Shown: positions 10,259 through 22,888 of the stretch, piece by piece | How the letters are laid out: each line of letters begins with the position of its first letter | Position numbering within the stretch: the first letter of the stretch is position 1 | Assembly: GCA_001414485.1 (NCBI GenBank) | Contig: LLEY01000053.1 | Location: forward strand, 62,001 to 126,000 | Source: Calycina herbarum | Taxonomy: Eukaryota > Ascomycota > Leotiomycetes > Helotiales > Pezizellaceae | Direction: 5' to 3' | Length of the DNA: 64,000 bases | The notes under the pieces: model-generated | Seen by the model: only the letters and a program-made list of their open reading frames with translations | Databases searched by the model: none | Told to the model about the DNA's origin: nothing | Position numbers and translations under genes: made by a program

Positions 10259-11288
10259 TCAAGCATTCGTGAGGGAGGGAGCTGGCTTTAACCCGGACAT
10301 AGCCGTAAAAGGTGTGGCATCCCATCTCACTCTTCTGAGGTGGCGTTCCGGGTCATTTACTTCACTGTTTCCGTTGTTAGTGAAACCTGTTGGAGCTACG
10401 AGCTGAGTGATTGGAAATTCATACTTTCTTGCGTGTAACCACCTCCTATTATCTATCAAGACAACTGAACCCTTTGGTAATCTCTCCGGCGTCAATTGGA
10501 CTATCTCGGCTTTGATTTCAGAACCGTGAAGGACGTTCTTGAACTCTCTTAAAGCCCATTCAGCCGCTCCAGTCAAGGGGAGAATAATGTCTTCTCGGAA
10601 ACGCAAACGAGCAGATGTTGCGCCAATTTTTACATCGCCGATGTCTAGGAGACTGCCAACAATTTGTCTTTCATCGCTCTTCTTTATAAATTCTGGTGGG
10701 ACTTTGATCGCGAATTCGGGTCTTGAAAGGGTTGCTAGGGTTGGGGAAGACAGATATTTGACGACCTTGTCGACCTGAAGCACGGATGTAGTGCCGCCAT
10801 TATATCGATCATGCTGCAGAACATGCAGCGCGAAGAACCTTGGTGGCAATTTTTCGTAACTGCAGTCCGTATGCCAGGGAAACTCTTCCATCGTCTCGGA
10901 GCGAGCTTGGTGTGAAGAAGGGGACGATGGGGCTTCTGGTTTTGTTGTCGAAGAGCTTGGGCGGACATCCCAAAACCACCCTCTTGACGCACTGTGATCA
11001 ATTGGAAGGCCATGACCGTGGTGTTTGTGTAAATTGCGAATCAATTTCTCGAGGTATTCGCTTTTGTCGTCAGAGAAGCCCAGGCGAATCTTCACAATTC
11101 CATTCTCGGCCAACCTTGATTGGATGGATCTGACGTGTGTAGTCTCGTTGGAAGAGCTCAAAGCTGGAGCTTCGATGGAAGAAATTTGGGAAAAGTCCCG
11201 AGTATGGCGGGTCGCTTTGCCTGTCAGAAAGGGTAGGTTAGCATGGTATCTGGGTGATTTAGGTCTTCGGTACACCTACATAATGCAT
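10259..11288 (-). CDS. Fe(II)/2-oxoglutarate dioxygenase, TauD/clavaminate-synthase-like
   Basis: A tiny first exon (11276-11288, ATG CAT TAT GTA G), a 55-base intron (GTGTAC, branch GCTAAC, end ACAG) and exon 10259-11220 give 324 residues in frame. Without that intron the long frame has no ATG before the catalytic core, which is why I chose this start; it is the weakest point of the model. The catalytic facial triad is visible: HTD in EEFPWHTDCSYE, and the distal His in VVLIDNRRWLHARKYE, with Arg nearby for 2-oxoglutarate. The stretch PPRFFALHVLQ.D..NGGTTSVL is typical of the TauD/TfdA and clavaminate synthase-like group. The reaction is an oxidative hydroxylation coupled to 2-oxoglutarate decarboxylation. 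The substrate cannot be told. Confidence 0.8.
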
Positions 11289-13713
11289 GACTACATCTGT
11301 TGAATCCTTTCAGCTTCGTTGTCTGCAATACTCTCGATGGTAGCATAGTTGCACTGATATGCTATGGTGCTGGGAAGAAAATTATCTGTGGACAGTATTT
11401 GAGTGTTACTGTAGATGAAAAAGGAGTTGTCGGTGGGCAGAACAACAGGGAAACCACGATGAACTCTATGTAATGTGAAGAAAGGGCCCGACGAAGATCA
11501 ATAGCCAATATAGGACTAGATAATTGGGGTTGTTGTTGACATATTGTGCTTCGAAATCTACCCATATGGATGGAGAAGAATCGGGAAACAATTCGAACCT
11601 CCAGTGAACAGTTCGTATTTCTCGCCATGGCGTAGGCAGGGGAAGCTTGATGGTTCCATAAGTTGTTGAAACTGGCTTCCTGTACACTGCTGTGTGATCT
11701 TAGGCCCGATGCTGTATCTTCGAAAAGATAAATGTTTTGATGTTGTGTATCCTTGGTTTCATGCCTCGGCTCCAGTTTTGGTTCATAAACTGCTTCTCAG
11801 GTCAGACTCACTCCTGACCAAGTCTTCCTTATGGCACAAAAATTGATAACACGTCTACCCAGAATTATAAAGAAACATTATTTCTAGTGTTTTCTCAAGA
11901 CGTGTTTTATGTAGAGAGTGGAGAGGTATCTCAAGCACGTGAACTCAAGGCCCCCTCAATACCGTAGGCACAAAGGGGTATATGAATGCACTGGGGCGCC
12001 AAACTGTGTAAATGATTGTTATATTACACCGGACGCTCCCGCACTATCCCCTCAGATGCCATCAGGAACACCATGGACCGTGCGCGTAGATATGCTACAT
12101 CTTTTTCTATTTCAATTTAGCAATTTTTTATAGAAATAAGATTAAAACTCATAGACATCATATTTGAGAAGTTATTAACCTCTCTATGTACTTTTAGAAA
12201 GTTGAACTGCCTATATCGCTCGATGCGGCTTTGTTTATTTCATTACACTCGGGCCGTTTCCATGGTGTTCCTGATGGCATCTGAGGGGATAGGCAACTTT
12301 AGTATATACTTGTGTCTTTGCAAGCTCAAGCTGTGCTTCTGTACGTTGTACATGTGCGAGGCAGAGTCTCCCGACTTATGACGTGGAAACGACGTGCTTG
12401 TAGCTAAATGGAAACAAAAAACACAATCAGATGGCGAAAGCAAAAATTGTCTGGTATTCTACGGCCACTAGACCAAGAAAAGAAGCCCGTGAAACATTTG
12501 GTGCTCGTATACGGAGTACAGAGCCACACCAGCTCGGATTGTTTTTTAAATTGGGATCTCCAATGGGGGTTCAAGCTGTGCGCCCTGGAGTCCCAGAAGC
12601 CAGCAGTTCTTTGGGATCTGTGTAGTTTTTCCCCGGCACCGAATGGAGCTTGAGAGCGACCGAGGCAGCTGAGGTCACCTTCCAGGTCACCTTCCCCGGT
12701 CCTACTATTCGGGCCCGCATTTCAAAGGCATACAAATGGAATCGCTTATGAGGGTAAGAAAATCGACCGATTGCAGAAAGCGCAAGGTGTTGGGCACAAC
12801 TTAGAGACTTAGAGGATAACGCAAATCCACGAGCAACACTAGTTGTCTGGATTGTAATGTCCAAGCTTTCGAATCGCGTGATTCCATTTCTCGTTATACT
12901 CCGTATGTCACCCGACTTCTGGCAAAGCCTTCCCAACGCGGGTTGGGGTTTTTAACCTCCGGCTTTCTCGGCCGGAATTGTTTGATGCGTTCGACTTGAT
13001 TCGAGTTGGGTTTTCTGACTGCTGATTGTGAAGGTAAATGCAGAATGGAAAGTTGGGTTGTAGTTGGAATTCGGGATTTGCTGCATGGATAGGCTCACTA
13101 GCAATAGGCAGAGTTAGCAAGAAGTGTTTTAGAATTGAGTTACCTTTTCCCCTTGTTTTGAGCTCTGATTTGAGTGTTCATGTCGATGTGATGAAAGGTA
13201 GCTCAGGTTCGATGAGGGGAACCGGAGCCTGAAGAATGACGTGATGCCTAAGCGGCAGAAACTCGGGGAATTAAACAGACCTTCAAAAAGGGGGGCTGGG
13301 AACACGCCTGATATAACCCACCTCTTATAAACTTCGAACATTTGCAAGAGATTTATCAAACCATTTGCATTTTGTACTAGTTCTACGACATTCAACTAGG
13401 GGTTCTCTATGTTTTTGAAATTGCGGTGGGACTGAGAAGAAGCTTTCCTCGACCTTCCCAGGTTAACAGCCTAAATTTAAGAAGTTGTGCTTAAAACGAA
13501 GATCGAAAAGCTCCTCCGTCCCCACCTGTCAAGTACAATACGAGGCTTGGCTGCGGAGAGTGTTCAATTCTGGAAGGTGGGAACTTTCAAGCCCTGTAGG
13601 GATCCCCAGAACCTGTCCTTCTTCCATTTCATATATTTCAAGCGTTTGTCGACTCGTTTTCCCCTTTCCGTCATCCGTCTTCATTGCGTTTCCTTCCACT
13701 ATCTGGTATCATA
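11289..13713. other. Long intergenic region with an inverted repeat
   Basis: About 2.4 kb with no convincing gene. The longest open stretch, 12571-12936 on the minus strand (121 codons), matches no family I know and lacks support. The inverted repeat at 12044-12292 is described separately. The last 200 bases form the pyrimidine-rich leader of the aspartic protease gene. Confidence 0.5.
12044..12292. repeat. Perfect 34-bp inverted repeat with 181-bp spacer
   Basis: Arm one at 12044-12077 (begins CTATCCCCTCAGATGCCATC) and arm two at 12259-12292 are exact reverse complements over 34 bases, with partial similarity just outside the arms (ACCG next to one, CGG next to the other). The spacer is AT-rich. 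There is no transposase and I find no clear target-site duplication. It could be the end pair of a MITE-like element or the scar of an inverted duplication. Confidence 0.75.
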
Positions 13714-15028
13714 ATGTTTTTCGCAATCTCAGCAGCTGCTTTGTTCTCTCTGGCAAATGGCCATGTTCTCCCTCGACAAACTGCAGGATATCATTATATG
13801 CCAGTTGATTTTGACTATGGCAGCGACTCAAGAGTAACTACCAACATCACTTTTGGTACTTCTCCTGACGCAAAGCCTTTTAAAGTCGTTATGGATACAG
13901 GAAGTGCAAACTTTTGGGTAAGCTTGATGCAAACTCTTTTTGCACACATCACTGACATTGAAATAGATTTGGGAACCAGGGGCAGTTGTTCACTGGGGAT
14001 CGCCATATCTTGGTGTTATTGGACCTTGTAACCAGACAGTCCCAACCAGATATAATCCCGGCAACTCATCAACAGCTGTCATCACTCAAAAGGCCTCTGG
14101 CTACGCCTATGCTGGCAATGCAAAGATCGTGTCCGGTTCTCATTACTCAAATGACACCATCACGGTTCCGGGAGGAAATGGGCCAATTTCAAATGTCCAA
14201 TTTGCATTAGAAAACAACTGTCTTCTACGCCAGCGCGATGATGGCAGTTGCTCCTCAATCACCTACGACTTAGGTATTCTAGGGCTTTCTCCCAATACCC
14301 CAAATACCGCCGGCCCATCCTTCCGCCAAAATCTTCTTGACGCTGGCCAAATTGGATCCAAGACCATGGTCATGTGGTTCAACAAGCATGTTGGTGCTCT
14401 CGGAAGACTCACCGGAGGAATCCTCTTCGGCGCGATCGACAAATCAAAATACACAGGACCTCTGGTTCGAGTACCTAATGCAATCGATCCCGCATCACAA
14501 ATTGGTTACTACGTTTCGAAGCCTTTAATCGCCTTCAACGGCAAAACTTTCAATGGAACCCAGGATACGAACTGTCTTGTTGACTCCGGTGCTCATGCAG
14601 ATTATCTTCCAATTTCATATGGGACCGAGGAAACCAGTTTCTTTTCCGAGACTGGATTGGTGGACTATAATGGTATTGTGGCATACAATGGGACATGCGA
14701 CTCGATTCCACAGGACCTCTCGATCGCGTATACTTTCGCTGGTGTTGACGAGAACCAAAACGTTACCATTGATGTTCCTTTTCGAAACTATGCTAGAGGG
14801 GCAATTGTGCTTGATCCCGGATGGCAAGGAGGCGATGTTTGTGTTCTCAATTTGGAAGTGGGAGGGTGTATGTTTGGAGCTCCATTCGCTTCTGGGGCTT
14901 TTATTGCGGTTGACGACGGCGACAACTCGATTGCATTTGCGCAGGGAGGTATTTCAGAAGAAGGATCGGGAGTTGACAGCGAGCAGTTAGTTGTAATTAG
15001 AGCTGGAGAGAGCTATGATACCAAATAG
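13714..15028 (+). CDS. Secreted A1-family aspartic protease
   Basis: Two exons, 13714-13917 and 13967-15028, with a 49-base intron (GTAAGC..ATAG) right after the first active site, give 421 residues. Residues 1-17 are a signal peptide (FFAISAAALFSLANG). The first catalytic Asp is D61 in VMDTGSANFW. The second is D274 in CLVDSGAH, with Ser in place of the usual Thr, as in many fungal A1 enzymes. The flap region and several Asn glycosylation sites (NIT, NQT, NSS, NDT, NGT) are present. A1 proteases cleave peptide bonds at acidic pH in the secretory route or outside the cell. There is no obvious long pro-segment and no GPI signal at the end. It stands alone, without a protease cluster. Confidence 0.88.
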
Positions 15029-16229
15029 AAGTTACATATCAGTAATAAAAATTTGACTGCGATGTCCAGGCATAGTCCCATAAGTCCTTTCTTCTGATAA
15101 AGCAGTGTGTACACGAGAATTTAGCAATCATTTACTCTATTGATTGATATTGGATCGTTTTGCAGCTCTTTTACGTCTCCTTTTCATTTTGCCCCTCATT
15201 TCTGAGACGGGAGAAGTTTAAGATCTTGTTTAGCTTCTACAGTGAGTTGCGAGTTAAGCTTGAATTTGCCCACTTTTTTTGTAATCCGAGAAAATTTCTT
15301 GATTTCCCCCTTTTAGGCACTCTTTTACCTATTGATTAACAACAACATATCGCTGTCGAATGGATGTTATTCAGATCAATACTACTGAGCTAGCGGCCTA
15401 TATCGGCTTTTTCTACGGCTATATCATGTCAGCAAGGGTCTTCTAATCTCTATGCAGGGATAAGATTTACCTAACTTATGATGCTGGAGGCTGGAAACTA
15501 AGTTCCCTGTAGCGAGAGATTGACCCCTTTTCAATTCGGTTAGTACTAAGATATGTTAGACTTGGGGATATCGAGATTTACATATGTTCTACGTTTAGCA
15601 ATTCTTCAAACAATTCTTTTTGTTTGCGAAAGTGAGGGGGGATATTTGCTTGGGTTGTCATACCCACCACGGGCATGCACACCATATTTGAAAAGGCACC
15701 CCATCGGTCATAGAGTTTGTTCAACCAGGGATCACGCTCAAGGAAAGCCTGGGTATCAAGGTCAATTGTATCAAGACAACCCGATAATACAATGTAACGA
15801 ATTTACACAATAATAAACTTGAATGGTAGAAGCGAAGTAGTACACTAAAACCTCCTTTCTAGGCTAACAAGGATAGTTACGTCCGATCCGCGTAACAACC
15901 AGCACGGAGTGCATGTTAAACTTCGTTATATTTGCAGAAGGAATATAAGGGGGAGGATAATTGCTTGGATTACTACATTGATCGCCGCTTTTGGCCCGAA
16001 AGGTCTTCCATTCAGGGCGGTAATATCCCAATTACAATAGTATCGTTTTCTCTCCAAAACTGGCCACCATATTTGGATGATAGAGTTATAAACGATTGAC
16101 ATTAACAAATGACTGAAGTTTAGTAACCCGGGTCAACCGATGTTCATTCTTGCAATACACTACAGCTCATGCTCTAACAAGAGATTTTAACACATTTTGT
16201 TGTATACTTGATGCCGTCAGAATATTTGC
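15029..16229. other. Intergenic, convergent 3' ends
   Basis: About 1.2 kb between the protease stop and the kinase stop. Short open frames on both strands have no recognisable features. No repeat detected by eye. Confidence 0.5.
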
Positions 16230-19200
16230 CTAGGAGCCCTTGCTCGACCGAGCAGCCAACGCTCGGCTTTCGTCCAAGCCTGCCAAGTCTCCATGAGATA
16301 GTGTTTTTGTGATCTCCTTGTCAGGATTTGGAACATAAAGTAGCGGGTTTTCTGCGAGTTCTTGTTCCGTCTCTTCTTTGAGGGTGACTTCGACCACGGC
16401 TGGGCTTCTGGCAAGTCGTTTCATGGGCAACCCCTTTGTACAGTAATCTGGGACATTGTCGTCCATACATCTCAGATGAATTTTCTCAAACCTTTCTTTG
16501 AGCTGTCCGGTCTCCGATCTTAATTTCTCTTCAGAAATGATCACGAGCATCTCTCTCTCGATGATATCGAGTGTATCATGCAAAAATTGAGTACATCTGA
16601 CATTGTTATGCAGTTTATCAAAACACTGGCTGTGTATTAGTACTATATTCTTCTAGCGTTTCATTATTTTGTTCTTAACTCACATCTTTCACTTGCTTCT
16701 TCACCTGGGCAACATAAGGCTTCTTCTTCTGCTCTTTACCTTTCTGCTCTTCAGGCTCTTGACGTCCTTCTATCTCACACAGTGTAAAGAATTCCCTGCT
16801 TATTGTGCCATTCTTAGATGGGCTACTTCGTTCCTTCGAAAATTGTTCCAGAAGCTCGTAGCCACCAACCAGCCAAGTCACTATTTCAAAATACAGGCAT
16901 CCGAGTGTCCACACATCGTAGAGACGAGAAATTTTACCACCGTCGACGTCTCGCTCAGGGGCTCGATAACTGACCGGAACTTTAGGTACTTTGTGTTGAG
17001 GAATACTCGATCGACTAACTTTACTGTTGAAGGCTGTTAATCCCATGTCAGACAGCACGAGAATACCCAGTGGGTCGTCAGAAGATGAGAAAAGAAGAAT
17101 ATTGTCTGGCTTGATGTCACCATGTCTTCCGTACTTGTCGATTCCCTTTCCATGCAGATGTCCTGGTACATGAATAGTTGAGAGTGCAGACGTGAGACCA
17201 GAAAGTTGTTTTGAGACCCATTGAACGATCGTCCTACTCATATCTGGGTTCGGATTGACATCTTCCCAGTAGTAATCAAGAGTTCCATTTGCATACGGGA
17301 AAATGAAGTAGTATTTTTCTTCGAGAACAAAGGTCGCTAATAGAGTAACCAAGTGGCCATTAACTAGTCCGTTGAACCGCTGTAGTTGTTCGAGTTCATT
17401 TTGAAACTTGGCATTGTTGTTGAAATCCCGGTCATAAAGGCGTTTCACGGCAAAGAGTTCAGTGTTCAGACCAACCTGAGAGTGTATCAACATCATATAT
17501 TTAACACACAATTTCAACAAATTTTACTTACTTTTTGAATTATATCGCCGAATGAGTGAGTGTAGGGGTGTATTTTGACTTGAGACACAGATGCATAACC
17601 TCCATCGTGATGAGAGGGATAAGACACTGAGTGCGAAGATCTTTCCCTTGAACACCATGGCAATGTGGTTTTGTCATGGAAATAGTGAGTAGCGTTGAAA
17701 TTGAAGAAAGGTACAATGAACGCCGATTGCCGAGAAACAAAATAATCTTTCTTGTAAGGCTCTAACTCGTCGAAACATCCCAGTATTTCGCCTGGCTTCT
17801 TCTGGAAACAGATCTTTAGGTTTTTTCTACCTGAAGCTCTATTAATATAGACCGGCAAGTTTTGATCAGAGACGTGATCATTGATAAAACTAGAAATCTT
17901 GTCTTCTTCTTCCAATAACACAAGAAGCGCAAAAGTGCGGAGATATGTTTGTGTTTTTGTCTGTGTGAGTCCGTTTTGCGGTGGCTGGGCAAAATCGAGT
18001 TCAGTGAGACAGTCGTTCTCGGGTCTGATGCTGTCGAGATATTGGGACCCATTGGTTAACTTTTGACAACTCTCAAGTTTGGCTAAAACACGTCCTCTAG
18101 AAAGGATTTGAAGTAAGATTTTGTGTGGTAGGAACTCTCCCTTCTCCCCATCATCGACTATACTCTCCCGAAGTAGATCCTCAATTGGAGTCTTGGAATC
18201 CTCGAGACGATTTATAAACGTTCTTAGCTTTTCAAAGTATTCCTTCTCTGGGTATTCTTTGACAGGGAGATGTTTCCATCCAGAATCTATCTGCAATTCA
18301 TCTACATCTTGTTGGCCGACACCACCGCGGCTAATTTCATCAAAAATCGGAACACCAGTAGCAAGACTGCGGTCTGGCGGGTCTTGGAAAATAAGGTCTG
18401 CGGCCTCATCTCCAGGATCGAGCTCGCGGTCATCCTCGAGAAGTGTTGCTTCACTCTTGGAATTTTCAAACCAAGTGAGGGATAGAAGAGCAGCCGATTG
18501 TAGATGCAGAGCAATGTGACGTTGCAAATTGTCTTGTTCTTCATGCAGTGCTCCGTTTGAAGTAATAAGCTCCACGCTTGAATAATTGCAAAACGGGCAA
18601 TATTGAAACAAATCGAACTCAGCCCTAGCACTCCTCGTGGCCATTTCAGGGAGCTGGGATTCAGCAAATATCCCAGCATGATCCTTTTTCATGTGAAGAA
18701 TATACAAGTTTGGATTTTCAAATGACGAGGGGTCGTGTATAGGAGACAAACATTCCCAGTGTATAGGTGCATGTTCTGTTTGCATATGAGATATCCATTC
18801 CGAAAACACTCTGTAGGTTTTTTGTGGTGCGTGACACTCGTGAAATAGACATATGTAGGGGGCCAGATCCTTCATGACATGATCGCTACCAGCAGGCATT
18901 AGATTGCTGCTCAGTATGTATTGAACAAAACCAAGAAAATAGAGCAATGACTGACCTCCAGTGTTTGCCCGTCCCTTGTTTCTTTGGACACATGATAGAA
19001 CAATAGGGGCATTGGAACCACCCTGTTCCATCTACCTTAGGTTCAGCGGGAAAGTTCAATTGCGCAATTTGAGATGGAGTTCCGGGCAAGGCGCCTGAGG
19101 ATACTCTCGAAGTTTCGGTTCTTGGTGACTCCCCAACGTTCTTAGAGAGCTCGGAAGCTGATGTCTTTGATGTTGCATGTGGCCTGTTTGGTTGTGGCTC

Positions 19201-20120
19201 TAGTTCTGACTTTTGGGTTAAGAGTGGAGAAGCAGTTGACGTTATTGCCGGATGTCTCTTTCCGTGGGTTATACTTTTTCCAAGATTGGCTTTGGGAATA
19301 TGTCTTGACGCTAATTTCAGTTGGTGACTTCGGTAATAAGCAAGACGGTTGCGGCGCCTGGAGAGTGAAACAGCCAATCGATTCTGGAGAACTTCGTCTG
19401 TATGAGGGAACTTGATTTTTACAGCCTCGAGTGAAGCCCTGGAGTAGAGCTCGGTCAAGTTCTCTCCATCCGTCTCATCTCTGTCAACAAACTCTTCTGC
19501 CTTGAGATTGCGCTGGTGGGTTCTTGACTTCCGAACATGAGATGCCAATCTATTCAACCTACTTATCGCATCGACTACCTCCGAACGAGCCAACTCGACG
19601 GCAGCCGGAATTAATTCGTCTTTCTCCTGGTTTGCCGAGGACTCGATGGAGAGCGCGAGAGAGATAGTAGATAACGCTGGCGACGTAGCTTCAGTGGGCT
19701 CGCTTTCATCGGGCTCATTTTCATTGTTGGTAGCCTCGTCGGTTTCTCCCACTTCAATGTTTCCTACTGTTATCATAAGAAAGAGCAGTTAGAAAGTACC
19801 GCAGAGCTAGGGCTATGTTACCTACAATACGAAAGATTCTTGTCCAGGGCTTCCAATAGTTGCAATATCAACCGGCGAATCTCATCAAAATCCCGCAGGC
19901 GGTAATCAGCTGATACATGGCCTTCAGCAAAAACCCCAAGGTTGCTTGCCCAAATTTTGAACCTAGAGGTTTGTTTTTCTGACCACCAGGGATCGAATAT
20001 TTCATCGTTGTTCTTGTTTGAATTGGCCTCCTCTTCGAGGGAAACGCACAGACTAAACTTCCCCTCACAAACAGTTGTCCGGTCCCTAATAGTAAGCGTC
20101 GCAGAGGATGAAGTATCCAT
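16230..20120 (-). CDS. Zinc-finger/protein-kinase fusion, copy 1 of the mirror locus
   Basis: Five exons, 19826-20120, 18956-19766, 17532-18885, 16684-17475 and 16230-16625 (introns 59, 70, 56, 58 bases), give 1215 residues. Residues 1-100 are a helical N-terminus with SADYRLRDFDEIRRLILQLL. A Ser/Thr-rich linker follows. Residues 350-510 are a Cys/His module: CPYC.IMC, then HVMKDLAPYICLFHEC, W.SH...EH, CPFC and LQRHIALHL. I know this module from N-terminal parts of fungal NLR-like proteins. The kinase domain is C-terminal: AVK lysine K831, HGD catalytic D940 with K942 and N945, metal Asp D963 in SDMG (instead of DFG), RAPE and DVWTLGC. The Gly loop is weak (DGGYASV). It is head-to-head with the DUF7580 gene 165 bases away. 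Probably an active or weakly active Ser/Thr kinase; partner unknown. Confidence 0.8.
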
Positions 20121-20285
20121 GGTTTATCTTCAGTGTCTATCTTCAATACGTAGAAACGGATGCGAGGAATATTGGGTTTTATTTTTGCTGCGTCACATGA
20201 TGTAGGGACCTGCAGCTGAATACTCTTGCAGAGTGATCTATTTATTTCGCTGCTGAGGTTCATCAAGAACACAGCAATCTTTGCC
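20121..20285. promoter_or_regulatory. Bidirectional promoter of kinase copy 1 and DUF7580 copy 1
   Basis: Only 165 bases separate the two start codons, so both genes must share this region. It holds an E-box-like CACATG at 20194-20199, 74 bases from the kinase start. The partner pair has CACGTG at nearly the same distance. No clear TATA box. Confidence 0.5.
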
Positions 20286-22888
20286 ATGGCTTCGGGGTCG
20301 GCGCAACCGCCTATGGGCGATTTGCAATTGCTCGCCAGCATTATACCCAAGTTTCGTGAACTTGCTAAGTTTTACACTGGGGACGACAAGGCTGCACGCA
20401 AAGCAAGAGCTCAGCTACCAGATCGCGAACCTTTCTATACAAAACTTCATATGGAGTTCCGTGATCTGGACAACCTCCTCTCTGAATGGTGCTTTGGGAT
20501 CAGCATCTCCCCAAAGACAGAACGTGCGATAAAGCTGGCATTGAACGTCCTCGCAACCCGCTTCGTGAAGAGATCATTAATTGTAAGGCTCCGTAAATGC
20601 ACATTTGACTGGTGTTTTCTTTGGACTAATCGCAAATAGGTCCCGGAAAACTACCAACTACAACCCCCACAAGCTATTCTACGCGCCTTCGAACTACATA
20701 TAAATATGGCACAGGAGTCGTTGGGTCCGGCACAACTGCGAGAGCTTATAGTCCTGGCTGACGTAGGGGGAAAGGGAGACAAAGGAGACGTGGGCCGTCG
20801 AACCCGCCTTGTCAATGTGTTGAAGAACCTTTCTCGGGAACTTGAGCGGGCGAGAAGGGCAAGTTCTCGCCCGACTGTAGCCAAAACAAGAGCACACCAA
20901 CTGGCGGGAAGCAATTCTACAAAGTGGACTCGGCCTACAGAACCAATGGAAGTTTCCAACATTTCGCGCTCCTCATCAACGCATGTTAGGACGAACGCCG
21001 TACTACTTTATGAGCTCCTTAGTCAAAAATGGAATTGCGAGTGCCCCGAGTCTCATGTAGCATTCAACTTGCGGTTGGGAACTCGTCGAAAAAACAATCC
21101 CGAAACACTATTTAGAATACAGATGTCCCATAAATCGACCAGTTCAACAAGGTGGCAGGAAAGCGATATCAAGTTCGTGACAAAAACACAGTTATCATTA
21201 CATGCTCTCATCCGACACCATCTTATTGACTCCGTCCTAGGCAAGCGAAGACCTCGAAGGTTCATTTTGAGGCATCCAGCCACAATCCCCCTGCACTAAA
21301 AAGGGACAACTTGGAACGGCGGCCGGTCGAAAGTATTTGCGGTCTGGTCCACGAGTTCACCTCAAAACCCCATTGTCGATTGATGCTTCATGTTGACAAT
21401 GATAAGCTTTCCTGGTCCAGGGCAAGATTTACAAATGAGAAGTTATGGACGAGGGACCAAGTATTCTGGTGTGATTTTTTAAGACTTAGTGCTGCGACCC
21501 CTCTGAGCCAAGCCAAGAAACGGGACAAGTGCATCCTCCAACTCATTCTTGCCAATGGGTTTTTCAACTTTTATAAAGGTCCACGCCTGTTCCGAAATTA
21601 GGCCAAGACACAGATCTGCTTCTATCGGTCCAGCCAAGGATTTCTCTTGACGGATCCATACCTCTCGGTCCAATTCAGTCAAAATAGTGACTTTGACGAC
21701 AGCGAAAGGGACGAATTTCGAGTACACTCTTATCCTGGTATATTGACCTTAGGAATCTTGCTCTTGGAAATCGAATTAGGCCGAAGTATTGAAAGTTTAA
21801 GGCCAAATGATAGTCCCAACAACAGCGAAAATGTCTATCACGTTGATGCAGATTATCCCATTGCCCACGCCATGTTGGACGAGTGTCGTGGTGAATCTCC
21901 CGACGACTTCGTGAAAGCTGTGGAAGCCTGCTTAGACGATATGACATTTGCAGACAAGTTCGGCCAAAACTGCTCTTTCGATGATTCTATATTCCGACAA
22001 AGCATTTTCGAACATATTGTGGAGCCGTTAGAAGCGGCTCTTAGAACCATATATCCAACTTATGATGAAGCCCTTGATGAAGCGCCTTCTACCTCGGGTA
22101 GCACTTTCCGCCCCGTGAGTGGCTTGCCATTCAACCCCCCTCGGAATATACCCCCTACCGTTAACTTAGGTTTTATGGACATACATGAATCGCAAACAGC
22201 ACAAATTGGAGAAGACTCAGAAAGCCTAGCAGGTGACACCTCGGAAGAAATCAGCATCACTGAAGGATCTTTAACAGACAAACTCGCTTCTCCGCAGTTG
22301 CCTGGACCGTCCAGTAGTATTAGAAGGATCCCCCCCGGTTCTTCCGAGAAAGTGAGTATCTACAAAAGTGATTTCAGTACCAGTGCTAATATCAAGAAAA
22401 GGCCGACACATGGAACAGAGACATATTGCTTTACATCGGTTTCGAAAATATAGATAACCAATGGAAACCGGCTACTGCCCAGTTTGATACAGGGGCGCCT
22501 GGCGGCTATATATCTTCTGAAATGATCAACAGACTAGGCTTGGGTGCGTACAAGAAACAAACCAAAAGAATAGTCGGACTCTCTGTGGATGGAAAGCATG
22601 TGAAGTCACAACACAAAGTCTCGATCCACGCGAAAGGAGTTATGGATCATGACCATCACCTGTATAACTTCCAAGTTATCAAAGGTCTCCCAGTTAATAT
22701 CATCTTCGGGAGGGCAACGATCAACAAACAAAAATTTGCAATTCCTAATCCGGAGGCCGAACTTTGCCGACAACAACCCGTACAATGTACAGGTAACTAC
22801 ATGCTCCTCTTCAAGTCCTGCTGCCGGTGCTTTCTAATACTCTGCAGTTATTCAGCTTGACGAGTACGACTCGGACGATGTGACCTAG
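20286..22888 (+). pseudogene. DUF7580-retropepsin fusion, copy 1, with one in-frame TAG
   Basis: Exons 20286-20582, 20640-21190, 21241-22351, 22402-22792 and 22848-22888 keep one frame of 797 codons, except for TAG at 21599-21601 (codon 403). In copy 2 the aligned residue is Trp (LLKSWDKSHICFY), so TGG changed to TAG, a RIP-type G-to-A. No intron removes it without breaking frame. Residues 1-280 are helical; about 230-550 match DUF7580 as I know it (LLYELLSQKWNCEC, RRKNNPE, QLILANG, HSYPGILTLGILLLEIELG), a domain of fungal HeLo/NLR-type proteins. Residues about 660-770 are a retropepsin fold: catalytic D682 in AQFDTGAPGGYIS, and a VNIIFGR.TI stretch as in the second half of such domains. The gene is dead, read through, or truncated to a 402-residue N-terminal product. 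Confidence 0.75.

Noticed and set aside
12571..12936. 121-codon minus-strand open frame
   Set aside because: No recognisable family and no neighbours of related function; left as intergenic.
21570..21605. Intron that would remove the TAG in DUF7580 copy 1
   Set aside because: The only GT..TAG pair of plausible size would delete a conserved GPWL-type block and put the rest out of frame.
22340..22410. Frameshift in DUF7580 copy 1 before the retropepsin domain
   Set aside because: A 50-base intron (GTGAGT, GCTAAT, AAAAG) at 22352-22401 explains the frame change exactly.
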